DNA of 64,000 nucleotides from Hormiphora californensis. Lineage: Eukaryota; Ctenophora; Tentaculata; Cydippida; Pleurobrachiidae. The stretch spans positions 2,962,292 through 3,026,291 of the forward strand of contig CM035358.1 of assembly GCA_020137815.1 (NCBI GenBank), given 5' to 3'. Below are positions 12,269 through 24,917 of the stretch, one piece after another; within the stretch, counting starts at the first letter, position 1; every line of letters starts with the position of its first letter. The notes beneath the pieces are model-generated. The model saw only the letters and a list, made by a program, of their open reading frames with translations, did not search any database and had not been told where the DNA came from. Made by a program: the position numbers and the translations under genes.

Positions 12269-15264
12269 TCAAATGTGCCATAGACACCCACAGCACTGAA
12301 CAACTGGCCAGAAGACACCCTGCCTTGTGGTGTTATTGTAGAGGGAGTCCTTTCTGTAAAGTGAGTTCCACAACCAGAAGGGGGCCATTACGATATAGAA
12401 CACGAGACAGAGCGTACCTGCAGGAGTGTTGTGTGGGTGTGACTGCCTGCTTCAGTGCTTCATCATTAGATTGTTTAGCTAATTAGTTAAATAGTAATTA
12501 CTGGCAATCATTATACTAATTAGTTAATTTTACCTACGACGGCGAGGAAAAAGAAGTAGTACCAGAGTGTTGGGACTGTGGTGTGACAATTACTAAACCT
12601 GTCATCTCCAAAACTCTTGCTCATCAGCACAAACTGGTACAGGGCCGCAACACCTAAACATGGACATTTAAACTTGCATTGAGGTGACTCAAACATGAAA
12701 ACAAGAAACATTTTCTAACAATTGTTCACTGTTCACAAATCAAACACAACTACCGTGTGCGGCAAAAAAAATGCCCCCCCTAGACCACCATAGTTGCCGA
12801 TGTGGTGGAGAGCTGTAACTTGGCAGGGTTGCTCCACTATGTCTATCTTGATCCTGACAGAAAAATCAGAGCTCTAGCTCAAAATTCATTTTTTTGATAG
12901 GAATGAACATTGTCATTCATTCCAAGAAAAAAATATTTTCGGTCCAGAATTCAAGCAATTATCTTTGGCCATCGATTAGCTTTCCAATGTGACCAAGATC
13001 ATCTAAATTGGGCAACCACAAGAGACACAGTGTCATGTTTCTTAAAGTTAGTCAGGTCATGTGATCTTCACCGAATCGTTGAGTGTTCAGTATTACGAAT
13101 CGGTCTAAGTGGTAGAGAATCACGTATCACGGCTACTAATGAGGGATGACGATGCTGATTGGTCATGAGATCTGTAGCTCTTTGATAAATGTCCTCTTTC
13201 CTCGAATCACATTACCCTGTATTGGTACACATACCTCATTAGCGGCCGTGATACGAGATTCCTCTGCCCATTGGCTCGATTAGCAATCCCGGATAATCAA
13301 CGATTCGGTGAAGATCACATGACCTGACTAACTTTAAGAAACATGACACTGTGTCTCTTGTGGTTGCCCAATTTAGATGATCTTGGTCACATTGGAAAGC
13401 TAATCGATGGCCAAAGATAATTGCTTGAATTCTGGACCGAAAATATTTTTTTCTTGGAATGAATGACAATGTTCATTCCTATCAAAAAAATGAATTTTGA
13501 GCTAGAGCTCTGATTTTTCTGTCAGGATCAAGATAGACATAGTGGAGCAACCCTGCCAAGTTACAGCTCTCCACCACATCGGCAACTATGGTGGTCTAGG
13601 GGGGGCATTTTTTTGCCGCACACGGTATCATTGTGTTTGAATTGTTCAAACACAGTGTCAGGTGACTCATCATTATGTGGCCTACCTCCAAACGCGTGGA
13701 ATGTGAATTTGATAAGAGTAGGAATGGGTTCCATTATGAGGAAGGTTATCGTAAAACATGTCATGGCCACACTCAGGACAATCAGGGCAAACAGCATGTT
13801 CAGCAAACCTTTAGGACACGATCTCTCACTTTTGGGATCTGAAACGTTACACAGTTTTAGAAAATATTATAGGTTCGAAAGCCAGCCCTGTTTGAGTATG
13901 ACACCCATGAAAGGGGCTGAATAAACATGGTTTGTACCTGCCAGGATTATAATCTGAGGTAGTATCATTGCCAGGGCCCCAGCGATAAGGAGGTACCTAA
14001 TTGCACGTCGGTTGTGAAACGGAAAATACCTGACCAGGACATAGCAGAAGTGGGGGTACATGTATAACCACATTCTTCCTAGTATATCCGGGGAGATGAG
14101 GGGTTAGTGGGGGTTGTTAGTGGGGGAACATGTTCACACATTGTTCCTATAGGGAGAGGGAAAGAGGTTTTTCAGCAGGTATCGTTGAAAGAGAGAAGGA
14201 AGGAAAGGTAAGGGAAAAGAAAACCGATTGGTAAGTTGTATAAATGATCTTTAGCATGCAGTATATAAATCTTGATGTCATTACAAAATGCTCTCTACAA
14301 AATCAGTGTATAAAAGTTTCCTGAAAATAAAGAATGTCCATTACCCTGCCGTCTCGTCTAGAGGTAGCTCTGACAGCGCCTGACTAGTTGTACAGCTGTC
14401 TAAACCCGCTGTGTTCGTTACAGCGCTCACAGTATTGTCTTCTACTGCCATTTTAACTTCGTGAAGCTGACATATAGCATGCTCCAATAATTCCATGACC
14501 TTCTTAGTTTCTGGAGTTTCGGCTGTTTTAGGACGGTCGCCACTTGGTAGTGGGGTTGAGCCAGAGTTTCTCAGGGAAGTGGCAGCAGTTGGTTTCTTTC
14601 TCTTCTTCTTTCCTTGTTGTCCCAATAAACTATAGCCCTCAGGAAGAGAGACTGAACTATCGAGGTGCTTTGGGCGGTAGCAACACTTGGGGCTATTTTC
14701 TCGTCGCTCCTTTTCAATACACGATTCACACAAATCTACCGAAGAATCCTCTGCAGCTAAAACTTGATCGACCCACTGAGGAGTTTTCGCAGGATTGCAG
14801 TGACACTCATTTCCCTCACTCTGTTGAAACTGTTCGGTTATGTTGGGATGTGAATCATACGAAGCACAGTCGAACAATGTTTCCCCAGTTTGTGGATCAG
14901 CCATCAACAACTTGATTGTATCATTACTCCCCTCTGAGTCTGAGTTTCGAGGTTTGTCGACGTTTGGAAAGCGTCGCATTATCTTTTCATCGATCTCGTT
15001 CAGCCATCGTTGAACTGACGTCTCGCTGTGATCCTCGGGGACAGATGTGCGGCTTTTGCGGGGCGGAGGCGTACGAAACTTTACTGGGGTTAAATTGGGT
15101 GGCATTGTTAGCACATCATGTAACCAGGTCTTCGGATACGGTGAACGGAAAAGATGGTCATAGCTGTTCGTTCGGCACGGTGATGAATATGGCGAATTTT
15201 CAAGAGTCCTCTTAACTCGATGCTCTAAGATGTAAGCGTTCAGTTTTGCTGTAGGACTTTCCAT
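12269..15264 (-). CDS. Unrecognised protein with about four membrane segments and a cysteine-rich N-terminal half
   Basis: Five exons on the - strand: 14345-15264, 13938-14074, 13686-13838, 12534-12653, 12269-12417. Phases agree throughout, giving about 492 residues. The first exon starts at ATG 15264 (MESPTAKLNAYILEHRVKR) and encodes about 306 hydrophilic residues with a cysteine cluster (CHCNP, CESCIEKE, CCYRP) and a lysine-rich stretch. The remaining exons encode hydrophobic segments: YLLIAGALAMILPQIIILAG, NMLFALIVLSVAMTCFTI, TLWYYFFFLAVVG and LCLVFYIVMAPFWLW. The tail ends QCCGCLWHI. Without splicing, the first exon would stop at 14341 (TAA directly after the donor), so two separate genes are possible. 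The phase match favours one. I do not recognise the family. A large foldback element sits in the intron between 12653 and 13686. Confidence 0.65.
12751..13627. mobile_element. 877-bp Tc1/mariner-type foldback (MITE)
   Basis: Near-perfect inverted arms of about 330 bp begin TACCGTGTGCGGCAAAAAAA and end in the complement. The inner arms are more diverged, and there is a loop of roughly 85 bp around 13146-13231. TA at both outer ends fits a TA target duplication. No transposase ORF; mirrored short ORFs in the two arms are copies of the same arm sequence. It lies in an intron of the - strand membrane-protein gene. Confidence 0.85.
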
Positions 15265-15670
15265 GCCTGAGAAGAGTTTCAATGTAGATTAAGGCTAAAG
15301 CAGGACAAAATCATTAATCAGAGGAAATCAAAAAATTTAAAAAGTCAAAAAGAAAATTTGCAAAACTTCTTTTTCAGTTCAAAAACTTGCTCATAATTTT
15401 GTTTAAGCCGCGCATAAATGCATCGTTTTCTTATAATTTTTCGCGCGTGCGTGCTTGGTGTAGCGGACGCGCGCGCGTTATTTATCAAATTCTTATATTC
15501 TCATTTTTTTCTTATCTTAAAAATTGTTTTTTTAAAATTGAAATCGTGGTTCGTGACAAAAAAACACAAATCTGAGGTTCATCTGTGGTGCACAGACCAC
15601 AGCTGACAGCTCTACTATCAAGGCATCTATTTTTTTAGTTGATGCACAAAAATACAGAACCAGTTTTTTG

Positions 15671-15810
15671 TCAAATACACTCCTGTCGTTTTCCAGTTTC
15701 CTGGCTGAAGCTCTGTCCCCAGTTGCGGTCCCACTCTTTTATCTGGGACTGGAGACAACCGAGAAGGAATACTTCACTCTCTTCAGTAGACAGCAGTTTC
15801 TCCTCAGTTG
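15671..15810 (-). CDS. Possible terminal exon of a small gene
   Basis: After an acceptor (TTTTGCAG) at 15811, an open frame of about 46 codons reads TEEKLLSTEESEVFLLGCLQ and ends ETGKRQECI-stop at 15671. A donor-like GTAAGTTGG lies 60 bp upstream on the same strand (exon end at 15871), but the only in-phase upstream frame has a stop 15 bases earlier. Composition looks coding; the gene model is incomplete and the product unrecognised. Confidence 0.3.
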
Positions 15811-16017
15811 CTGCAAAATGATGTCAATAGGGTAGTTTCAAGTTTCAACAAAGAATCAAAACCAACTTACGATAATCTAAGATCTTCTATCTTTCTGCGT
15901 TGGTGTTTGATTTGACTAGTCTCAATTATTTTCATATGCTTAGTAAACACTAAACATACATGTCCCCTGCTGCTGTAGTCTACTTCTTAAATTATCAATT
16001 ATCCCAAGTACTAATCC

Positions 16018-16027
16018 ATATATAACG
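16018..16027 (+). promoter_or_regulatory. TATA-like element of the ZIP gene
   Basis: CATATATAAC lies about 20-30 bp before the ZIP initiator ATG (16047). The short spacing would leave a very short 5' UTR, so this is a candidate only. Confidence 0.35.
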
Positions 16028-16046
16028 TGAAACTTTTCTACCAGCC

Positions 16047-19000
16047 ATGAACCGTTTAAAATTTTTAACAACTTTTATCCTGCTTATCACAGCCACCGTT
16101 TTTGCAGAGGGAGACGATCATGGTAAGGTTTTCATATTTTGTGTCACATGAGATGATTGATTGATTGACATTAGGTTTTTGGATAATAATAACCCCGATA
16201 TTGGATTCTCATCCCCCTCCTTCTTCAGAGCATGAGCACGAGGAGGGAGAATCACCAGCCCATGAATGTGAGGAAGCTGGAGGATTGTACTGTTTTAACC
16301 CCGCCACCAACTTGAATTGCTACAAAGATGGCATGTCTGACCTGACTAACAGTATTGAGTGGTTCGAAGCTTACTGTCTATGCACAGGTAAAAGTTGTCA
16401 TGTTATCTTTTCTTCGGCCGAATTCAGGTCGGAGGTGCATGCCTGCACCTGCCACCTAAATGAACAAGCGTGAAAGAGATATAAAAGTCGGTTTAAGTTT
16501 TGCCATGGGCCAGTGATCCCATCCCTGCTCACCCACCCCATCTACTCCACTGCTGTTAGCATATATTAATGACAACACAGTTTTTGTGAAAGTTTGTCAC
16601 CCATGAATGTTGGTAACTACCTAGTAAGGAAATCTGACTCTTACATTTCACAACCACATCCTCAATAAATAGTTTTACGTTGTAGTTGTAGTTGATGAAA
16701 GTTTGAAACTCCCTGGACTTTATTCCTCCACAGTACTATATCATGATGGGTAGTGTTTCACAGAGAGCGGGTTGTCGTGCGTCGTCGGCATCCTCATTAC
16801 TATGGCTACCTCACAGAGTTACTACGGCCCAGAGTTCATCTCTTTATTCTCCATCTCTCATTTCTCTCAACGTCTCTTTTACCAATCGATCTAGAGAGAG
16901 GGAGATGGAATTGAAAGTCGGCCAACCACATCCAAGATCTAATTACCTAGTGAATATTTTTATGAGGGGGCATGGTCACGAGACAACTTCCAACGGCCAA
17001 AACAATGTTTCTTAGAACCCAATACCATGAAAGCTTGAAATAACGAACTGATTGAAACGGTTATATTCCTTATTTTCAGAAACTTCAGATGCAAACCCCA
17101 CTGCGTTGGATGATGAAAGTGTCAATGCAACCCTTGGTTCTGACGGCAAACCCAACTGTACCAGTACCGCTAGGAATGATTGTTTCGTATACAAGGAGTC
17201 CATGTACAACTTTTATCAGTACGTATTGGTTCCTGCCATTCTATGTATTGGATTTTTGCTCAGATCTCATTCAGAATAGTATTGATCATGTTCCTGACAG
17301 TTTTATATAACATCTAGAACCAAACTGAACCGTTGAGGAGTCCCCATGTTTTTTTTATTATCAAAAAGGTGATCCACTACCTGTTTGTTACAGAGGTAAG
17401 TGTTGGACCATGGAGATGTGCAATAACGATGCTACCAAATCCTGGAAGGCTGGGGATGTAGCAACGTGTGCCAACAAAGAGGATGTGAGTTGGTTTAGCT
17501 CTAGTTACGTAACACAAGTTTAGAGAAATATAATTGTTTCGCTAGCATGAGCTAGGTCGTCAGTTTCAAATTCTAAAGTTGTCTAGTGTTTTGTTCAGAA
17601 TATTTTGCACAGTCTACCCCAGTCCCCCAGTCCCCACATGAGGCCACATGACATATATGCCACATGCCACATGTGACATGGTAGGATATTTAAACCGACC
17701 ATTTTCATTTTGACTAAAATATTTGATAACAGAATCTCAAATGTTTTAAGCCTAAGTATAACAGATAACGCTTAGTGGTAAGTGAATTTAGAAAAGAGGA
17801 TAACGGTTCAAGGTGCAGAGCTGTGTAAAAGAAACATTATCTCCGTGATGTGAAAAATACAAATTCGAGCCAACCATTCTACCCCTTAACCCCCACCCCC
17901 CCCCCCCAGCCACAAAACACAACACCTTCTAAATTCACGCCTCCCAAATCCAGCTGATATAGCCCCACACGGTGTGAAAACTCGACAAGAAATACTTTTT
18001 TATTGTTCGCAAGCATCTCTCCAATTGTAACACCCTGTGCTCACCTCGTGCTCACCTGTCATGAGTGGTAGTACTGCTTCTGGAAACAGCTTTTCTAACC
18101 GACTCAGAGTGAACAGTGATGAAAGAGTGACAAAGGTGGTATACCGTGAGGTTCAGAGTGAAGTTGTGGACCTAGTGCGAGAACTGTTTGTTCATGTGAA
18201 GGAGGCAGATTCATTCCCCAAGAAATGGTCTGCTAGTTCAGCTTCCTGTTTCTGGGACAATCTGAAGTGTCCTAGTAAGAGTAAGATCAAGGCAGTGGGA
18301 AAACCTGAACTTGCTGAGTTTGCAGAGAAGGCATGTCGCTTGCTGGTTGAGCGGTGTTACCCGGCGATTGATAAGCTTTCTATTGAAACTGAGGAGTGTG
18401 AGAGGAGAATCATTAACTGTCAAGAGGAGCTTATCACCGCACAGCGATTGTTGGTCGGGGGGGGCTCAACACCTAACTGTATGACACTCATGACTCTTAG
18501 AGGGGTGGTACCCCGGAGGGGTCCGACAGTTAGGCGCTTGCGCCTAACTGTCGATAATCTTATTAACTGGGTACCCTTTTAGATGATCTACAGTAAAAAA
18601 TTAGTAAATTTACATCAATTTTAACATCGTATCAGCCAAAAAATTTGCTTTTAGTGCAAAATTCACCCGGAAATCCAGTTTTGAAGCTTAGTCATCAATT
18701 TTACACCCATTTGTGGCAGGGAAACACCGCATTATGAATACATAATCAATAATTATTGTTTAGGTTACTAGTATATTATGACTGGTCACGTGATTCAGAA
18801 CCAAGTGAGGCACCCGTTCTGGCCTCTGATGGGCTGTTGACTGCAGTCATGTGATGATCATTAACCCATGTTATGACCATATATGGTTAATATGTGGTTC
18901 ACGTGATACGTTTGTTCTGCCGTTATTGGTTCTGGACCTAGTGAGGCACCCGTTCTGGCCTCTGATCGGCTATTGATTGCAGAGTGCAGGCACGGGATAA

Positions 19001-22000
19001 CTCTGATTGGTTGTTCAGTGTTCACTGCAATCACGTGATGATCATGTGACCCATTCTTTGACCATATATGGTCAAAATATTGTTCACATGACCTAATATA
19101 CTGTACACAATATTGTATTTACTCACTAACATTTGGAATTTGGATCATAATTTGATTGAATTTGGGGTACCTACAGCATCTTAACAGTTAGATGTAACGC
19201 CTAAGTGTTAATTGAATTAGACAAGGGTGGTACCTAGAGAAATTTGGGAATTTTATACAGTTAGAGTCATGAGTGTCATACAGTTAGGTGTTGAGCCCCC
19301 CCCCCCCCCCCCCCCGTGTTGGTTGAGGCCCAGGACCGCTTAGTCAAGCTACAGTGTGAGCTGTTGGAGAAGAGAGACGGTGAGATCATTGCCGTGCAGT
19401 CTACCGCTGAGAAGGAGATTAAATCTTTTGCTGGTGTTCTCCAGAAAAACTGTGAGACTGCCCTAGCACCGCAGCGGGTACGTCATGCTATTGCTGTAGC
19501 GACAGAGGACAGGGCGAACAATGTTATTGTGCATGGTCTGTTTGATGACCGGGCTGAGAACGATGAGGATCTGGAGAACGAAATTAAGCGAGTGTTTAAC
19601 AGTATGGGTGCGTGTATTACTGGTATTTCCAGTATGAAGCGACTTGGGAAATACAAGGATGGTTCTGACCGGCCTGTAAAGCTACGTTTATGTGGTAAAG
19701 ACTTCCGAGATCAAGTACTGTCCAGTAAGAAATCTCTGAAGAACTCTGAAAGGCACAAAAATGTCTACATTTCCCCTGACCGTTCTCCAGAGGAGAGGGA
19801 GGAGAGGAGGAAGCTGGTGGTAACGTTGAAGGAGAGGAAGGATGCGGAGCCGGGGAAGACATTTGGGATTCGAGGTGGCAAGGTGGAGGAAGTGTGAGAA
19901 ACAGTATGTGACTGCTGTGTTCGAGTTTGTGTGTTGTAAGGTTTTTTGTGACTGGACTTTTGAGCATCAGAGCACCGGACTTTTAATTTGGATTAAGAAC
20001 ATTATTTTTACTTTATATACTCTAGATATATTTGCAATGGTGAACCGCTCTGATTGCCGTGTAGTTTACTAGTTGTTTTTTTCTAGTTACCTATATGGTA
20101 TGAGCGTGTATACAAGTACGGATATTATTATTATTATTATTATGTATAACTACTCCACACCCCTCTTCAGAGATGTAACAGGATGGACGATGCGGAGTGG
20201 CACGAGGATGATCAGGAATGTGAGTGTAAGGAAGAGGGAGCCAAGTTTCACATTGACCACTGCCACGGGGAGGAAGAGGAGAAAAAGGTCGGAGCTGAAA
20301 AGTGGTTGTTTGGAATTCTCGCAGTGGCTTTTGTGAGCGCATTTGCGGTGATTGGGGTGTTTATTGTTCTTCTACGACATCAATGGTGGTATGATCTGTT
20401 GTTGAGTTTTATGGTGGCCCTTGCTATGGGATGTCTCCTGTCTGATGCCACCCTTCATCTTATACCACTTGTAAGTGTATCAATCTTATGAGGCGGTAAA
20501 TACTGCAAAACCTTTGGAGTTTGGGTTTGCAGCATATATATAAGATGTGCTCTCGCAGTCTCGCCTCTCAACTGATTAACAATTGTTATTCGGTATATGT
20601 TTTTAAACAGTACTACAATTACTAAGCTTTGATCCCCTGCTGCAGGCACTAACGGTATTTCACCCCGATATAACCCCCTGCAGGCCCTGGGACTCCACTC
20701 TCATGACGATGGAGATGACGGTCACGACCACGGTCATGAAGAAGAAGAGGAGGAGATGACAGCGACACAGAGAAGGAACATTACCATCGGAATCACAGCT
20801 GGGGTGTACTTGTTCCTCTTGTTTGAGAAACTCATCCATGTGATCCTACCAAACCATAGCCATAGTCACGTGAGTAATAAGAAGCCGGTGTCTCACTGGC
20901 TCTAACTGTTTTGCTGTATCTATATCACATGGGATCATTATTGTAGTTTCTGGGTCTAATGTCTTTATTTTTAGTTTCTACATACCTGACTTCCTAGTAC
21001 CTGTCTAGTGTCTACCTAGACCTGTATCTTTCTGTATCTACATTGTTCTCCTTGTTTTGTTGTTCACATTTCAAGACCACATACCGACTAGAACATAACT
21101 AGATCCAAAAACCAAACAAGTTTGGTGGATAGCCGGGGCCGGAGAAATTAAAAATCGTTCGAAAGTTTTGATACATGAACTTTCGGGGCCTGGGGTGCTG
21201 TTAAATTCGCGTTTCCATGATTATAACCAATAAAATTTTCAAACTATACGCCAGGAAAACTAGTGCAATGATCAAACATTAGTTCATTCCACATTATCAT
21301 AAATACAGATCCACACATGTCACATATATTTACTGTGCACCTAGTGGGTCGTTTCAGAGTCTGATAATAGTTTGATAATAATAGTGTGTTTTGAAAGACT
21401 GGCTGACTATCATGGAAACGCGAATTTAACAGCACCCCAGGCCCCGAAAGTTCATGTATCAAAACTTTCGAACGATTTTTAATTTCTCCGGCCCCGGCTA
21501 TCCACCAAACTTGTTTGGTTTTTGGATCTAGTATCAGGCATTTTGTTATACTATGACATGCATTTTGTAATACTAGCTTAATCTAATAAACACGGATTGA
21601 GGATTCACGGAATTTTTAAATCGTAGGTACTAGGTAGCCTCATAATAATCGCAGATATCCAATCTCGGATATCAATCGCGAATAACTAATATGATATTAA
21701 TCGCAGACAACCAATCGCAGATAACTTATCAGTTATCACGAATCCGTTATAAGTTATCGCGATTTATTTCGCGACAAGTTATCGTGGTTAGTTATCCGCA
21801 ATTGGTTCTCCGCGATTGGTTCTCTGCGATTATTCTATGATTTTGATTATTAGTCACGGATAATGATCACGGATAAGCATTAATAATCAGATATATCTGA
21901 TAAAATCAGGTTCTAGATGCTAATTCGCTCGTTTCTGGGTGTTTTTTTAAATCGTCTTAAATTTAAGATAGTAATAACTCTAGATATGACTACGAATAGC

Positions 22001-24313
22001 CCCTAAAATTGCAACAGGCCACCTAATTCTACAAAATATGCCTGATACAACAAAACTCGCCCCTTTCTAGATGTTTTTGAAAATCGTCTTATATCTATGA
22101 CAGTCATAATTCTAGATATGACTACCAATTATCACTGAAAATGCGGCAGTAACCCTAATTTTATAAAACAAATCTGATTCAATGTTAATTTAGACTCTGA
22201 ATCGCTTCTTTGTAGGTGTTTTTAAAATCGTCTTAAATTTAAGACAGTCATACATATAGATATGACTACCAATTGTATCTGAAAATACAGCAGTTAACCC
22301 ACGTTGGAAAAAAATGTATGATAAAATCATGATTTATAGTTTAATTTGCTCTTTTCTAGGCTTTTTTGAAAATCGTCTTAAATCTTAATACAGTCAGATG
22401 CCCGTAACTGAAGAACCGTAACTCGGATTTGCTTGAAATTTTGAACGTGTGTTCAAGATGACAAGGCAACACAACGTACCAAGCGGCGTGTTCATAGAAC
22501 GACGGGAAGGTTGTCTAAGACGCCAAACAAAACTTAAGACAGTCATAACTTTTGTTATGACTGTCAGTTTTCTCTGTCCAAGCTTTAATACAAGGTACAC
22601 CACTAGACCTACCATCTCCCAAAGTTTCATGGTGATAGCTTTAAAACTGTGGCCTCCATCGTGTACGTAAAAAGGTCGTACAATCAAGGTCGTTAGTCAC
22701 GCCAAAAACGGACATTTTGTCTAAAATACGACCATCTGTAGCGCAAAAACCGTAACTCCGATTTGCATGAAATTTTGAACGTGTGCTCTAGGTGTCAAGG
22801 CAACACGAACTACCAAGCGGCATGTTCGTAGTACAACGGGAAGGTTGTCTAAAACAAAGTTGAAATTGCCGATTTCAGACAATAAGTATAGTAGCGCTGT
22901 CAGAATTTTCAAAAATTTTCAAAAATTCTCAAAAAATTTTTTTCCGCAATTTCGATTTTCCTTTTACTGGGAGGAAAGATGCTTGTTAGAGGGAAATTTT
23001 TGGGAAAATTATGGTTGGGGGAAGGGAGGATTGGGCCCCGGGCGCTTGCCAGCGCTATGATGGTGATATGACGTATTGTAACTAAAGTGCACTATTGTTA
23101 GTAGGACGTGAAACAATAGAGGTTTACACGCCTGACTACTGCACTACACTGTTATTGTTATTATAGTGGACAGGTAGTGGAGTACTATAGGGTCAGAGAT
23201 GAGAGAAGGATAGCTAGAGATGGGTAGGAGCATACATGTGTTATGTAATTTCATTTAAAAACTCACTCTTCTGGAACTGCGGAAATGCCATCTATTTTGT
23301 AGTCACGCTCAGATTCACTCCCGCTTCTTCTAGTTAACTAATATATGCGACCTATTGTTACCATGGTTTCCAGAACCACACACTCCAATCATGCTTTTAG
23401 AAGAGGTTGTGGGGGAGGGAATGTGGCCATGCGGGGGAGAGAATGTCCAATTTAGTGGTCAATCTAATCTGTAACATCAGAAGGCTACTCTAGGCTACTG
23501 TTGCGTACTGTGGGGGAAAGGAGGATGGGTATTATTTTAATAAAGCCTAGAAAAAAAATCATTTACAACAAGGATTGTGTTGGGAGGTCTAATTAGGTTT
23601 CAACCTGATGACTCATCAGGTGGGAGAACTGATTAGGAATAACATTTGTTGAAAACCCCAGCTTACTCAACAAAGTAACATAGGATCTAGAATAGTCATT
23701 GTTGTGCCCAGTTTCATCAACTGATAAGAAAAACACACAGTGTCTTGTTAAGATAAAGTCCGTTTACTCATTTTACCGGAAAAGAACACAGAATTCCTCG
23801 CTGATTTTACGGCTAATAAAGAATCAGCATAATAATCTCGAACACACCCAAACAGATGTGTAATCAAGAAATATAATAAGAGAATGAGGGGCATCGAATT
23901 TTGAAGAAGTTCATTTTCTCACCCTCTCAAGTCGCATATAATCATCTTTTGCTAACACTCTTCCTCATCATCTATTCATTTCTCTCGTAACTCTAACACC
24001 CCTCCTCTTTTGTCTCCCAGGGACCAGCAGAAGTGATTGCCAATCCCAATGCACCCGGGGATGTGGAGATGAAACCTAATAACCAGGTAAAACAATGAAT
24101 GTGAAATATGATTCGTCATAATCCATGATTCATTGCAGCATGATTCGATTATCATTATCGACACTTCATTTATAATTATTATCATCTTCACGGATTGAAA
24201 TCAGTGCTATCGTTGTGCTGTTGCACCTCCCCCGCAATACAATGCTATCCAGAACCTTGTTCGTTTAGTCCAATCACTCCTACATATAATTCAGATAGTC
24301 GTATTTCTTTCTT

Positions 24314-24373
<60 letters not shown>

Positions 24374-24822
24374 TATCCCGTGCTATATAAAGGATAGTTG
24401 CAGGTACATCCACGTTGCTCCCTCACTGATGTAGAGTCATATGACCAGCAGCAAATCTACAAAAAGGTAGCTTGGTAAAGTGTGACGTGAACTTGAATTG
24501 ATCGTACTACTGCAGCACTAGATTCGAGTCTGAGCAAATGTGCCCTTCTTCTGTCATGATCTACGTGGATTCAATGATCTCTTTTTTTATTCCTTTGTGT
24601 ATGAAAACGATTTATTATAAAGTTTCATAGCCCTATATGTTGAACCCCCGCTCTCTAAAAGGGTTGTTTGCTAACAGGTTATGTCTACTCTCACATACTC
24701 TCACACTGTACTTTGCATGCAAGATCGTCACTGGAGTGGGTTGTCTGTATGGTTATGCACACTATGTAGCTTTTCTCATTTGTCAAATACTCTTTCTATC
24801 TCACTCTCTCTCACTCTCACTC

Positions 24823-24917
<95 letters not shown>

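Larger units (their letters stand above)
15265..16046. promoter_or_regulatory. Divergent intergenic region between the membrane-protein gene and the ZIP gene
   Basis: The - strand gene starts at 15264 and the + strand ZIP gene at 16047, so both promoters lie here. A CpG-rich patch (about 15440-15480, CGCGCGTGCGTG and GACGCGCGCGCG) stands out against AT-rich DNA. A TATA-like CATATATAAC lies at 16018-16027 near the ZIP start. A possible extra - strand exon is listed separately. Confidence 0.5.

Noticed and set aside
12910-13469. Pair of identical ORFs on opposite strands (MSFIPRKKYFRSRIQ)
   Set aside because: The same arm of the foldback element read from each side; not a gene.
14544-15215. 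+ strand ORFs of about 100-120 codons
   Set aside because: Antisense to the long first exon of the - strand membrane-protein gene.
17640-17690. CACATG-rich cluster
   Set aside because: A short chance run of E-box-like words in an intron; no arrangement that suggests a regulatory module.
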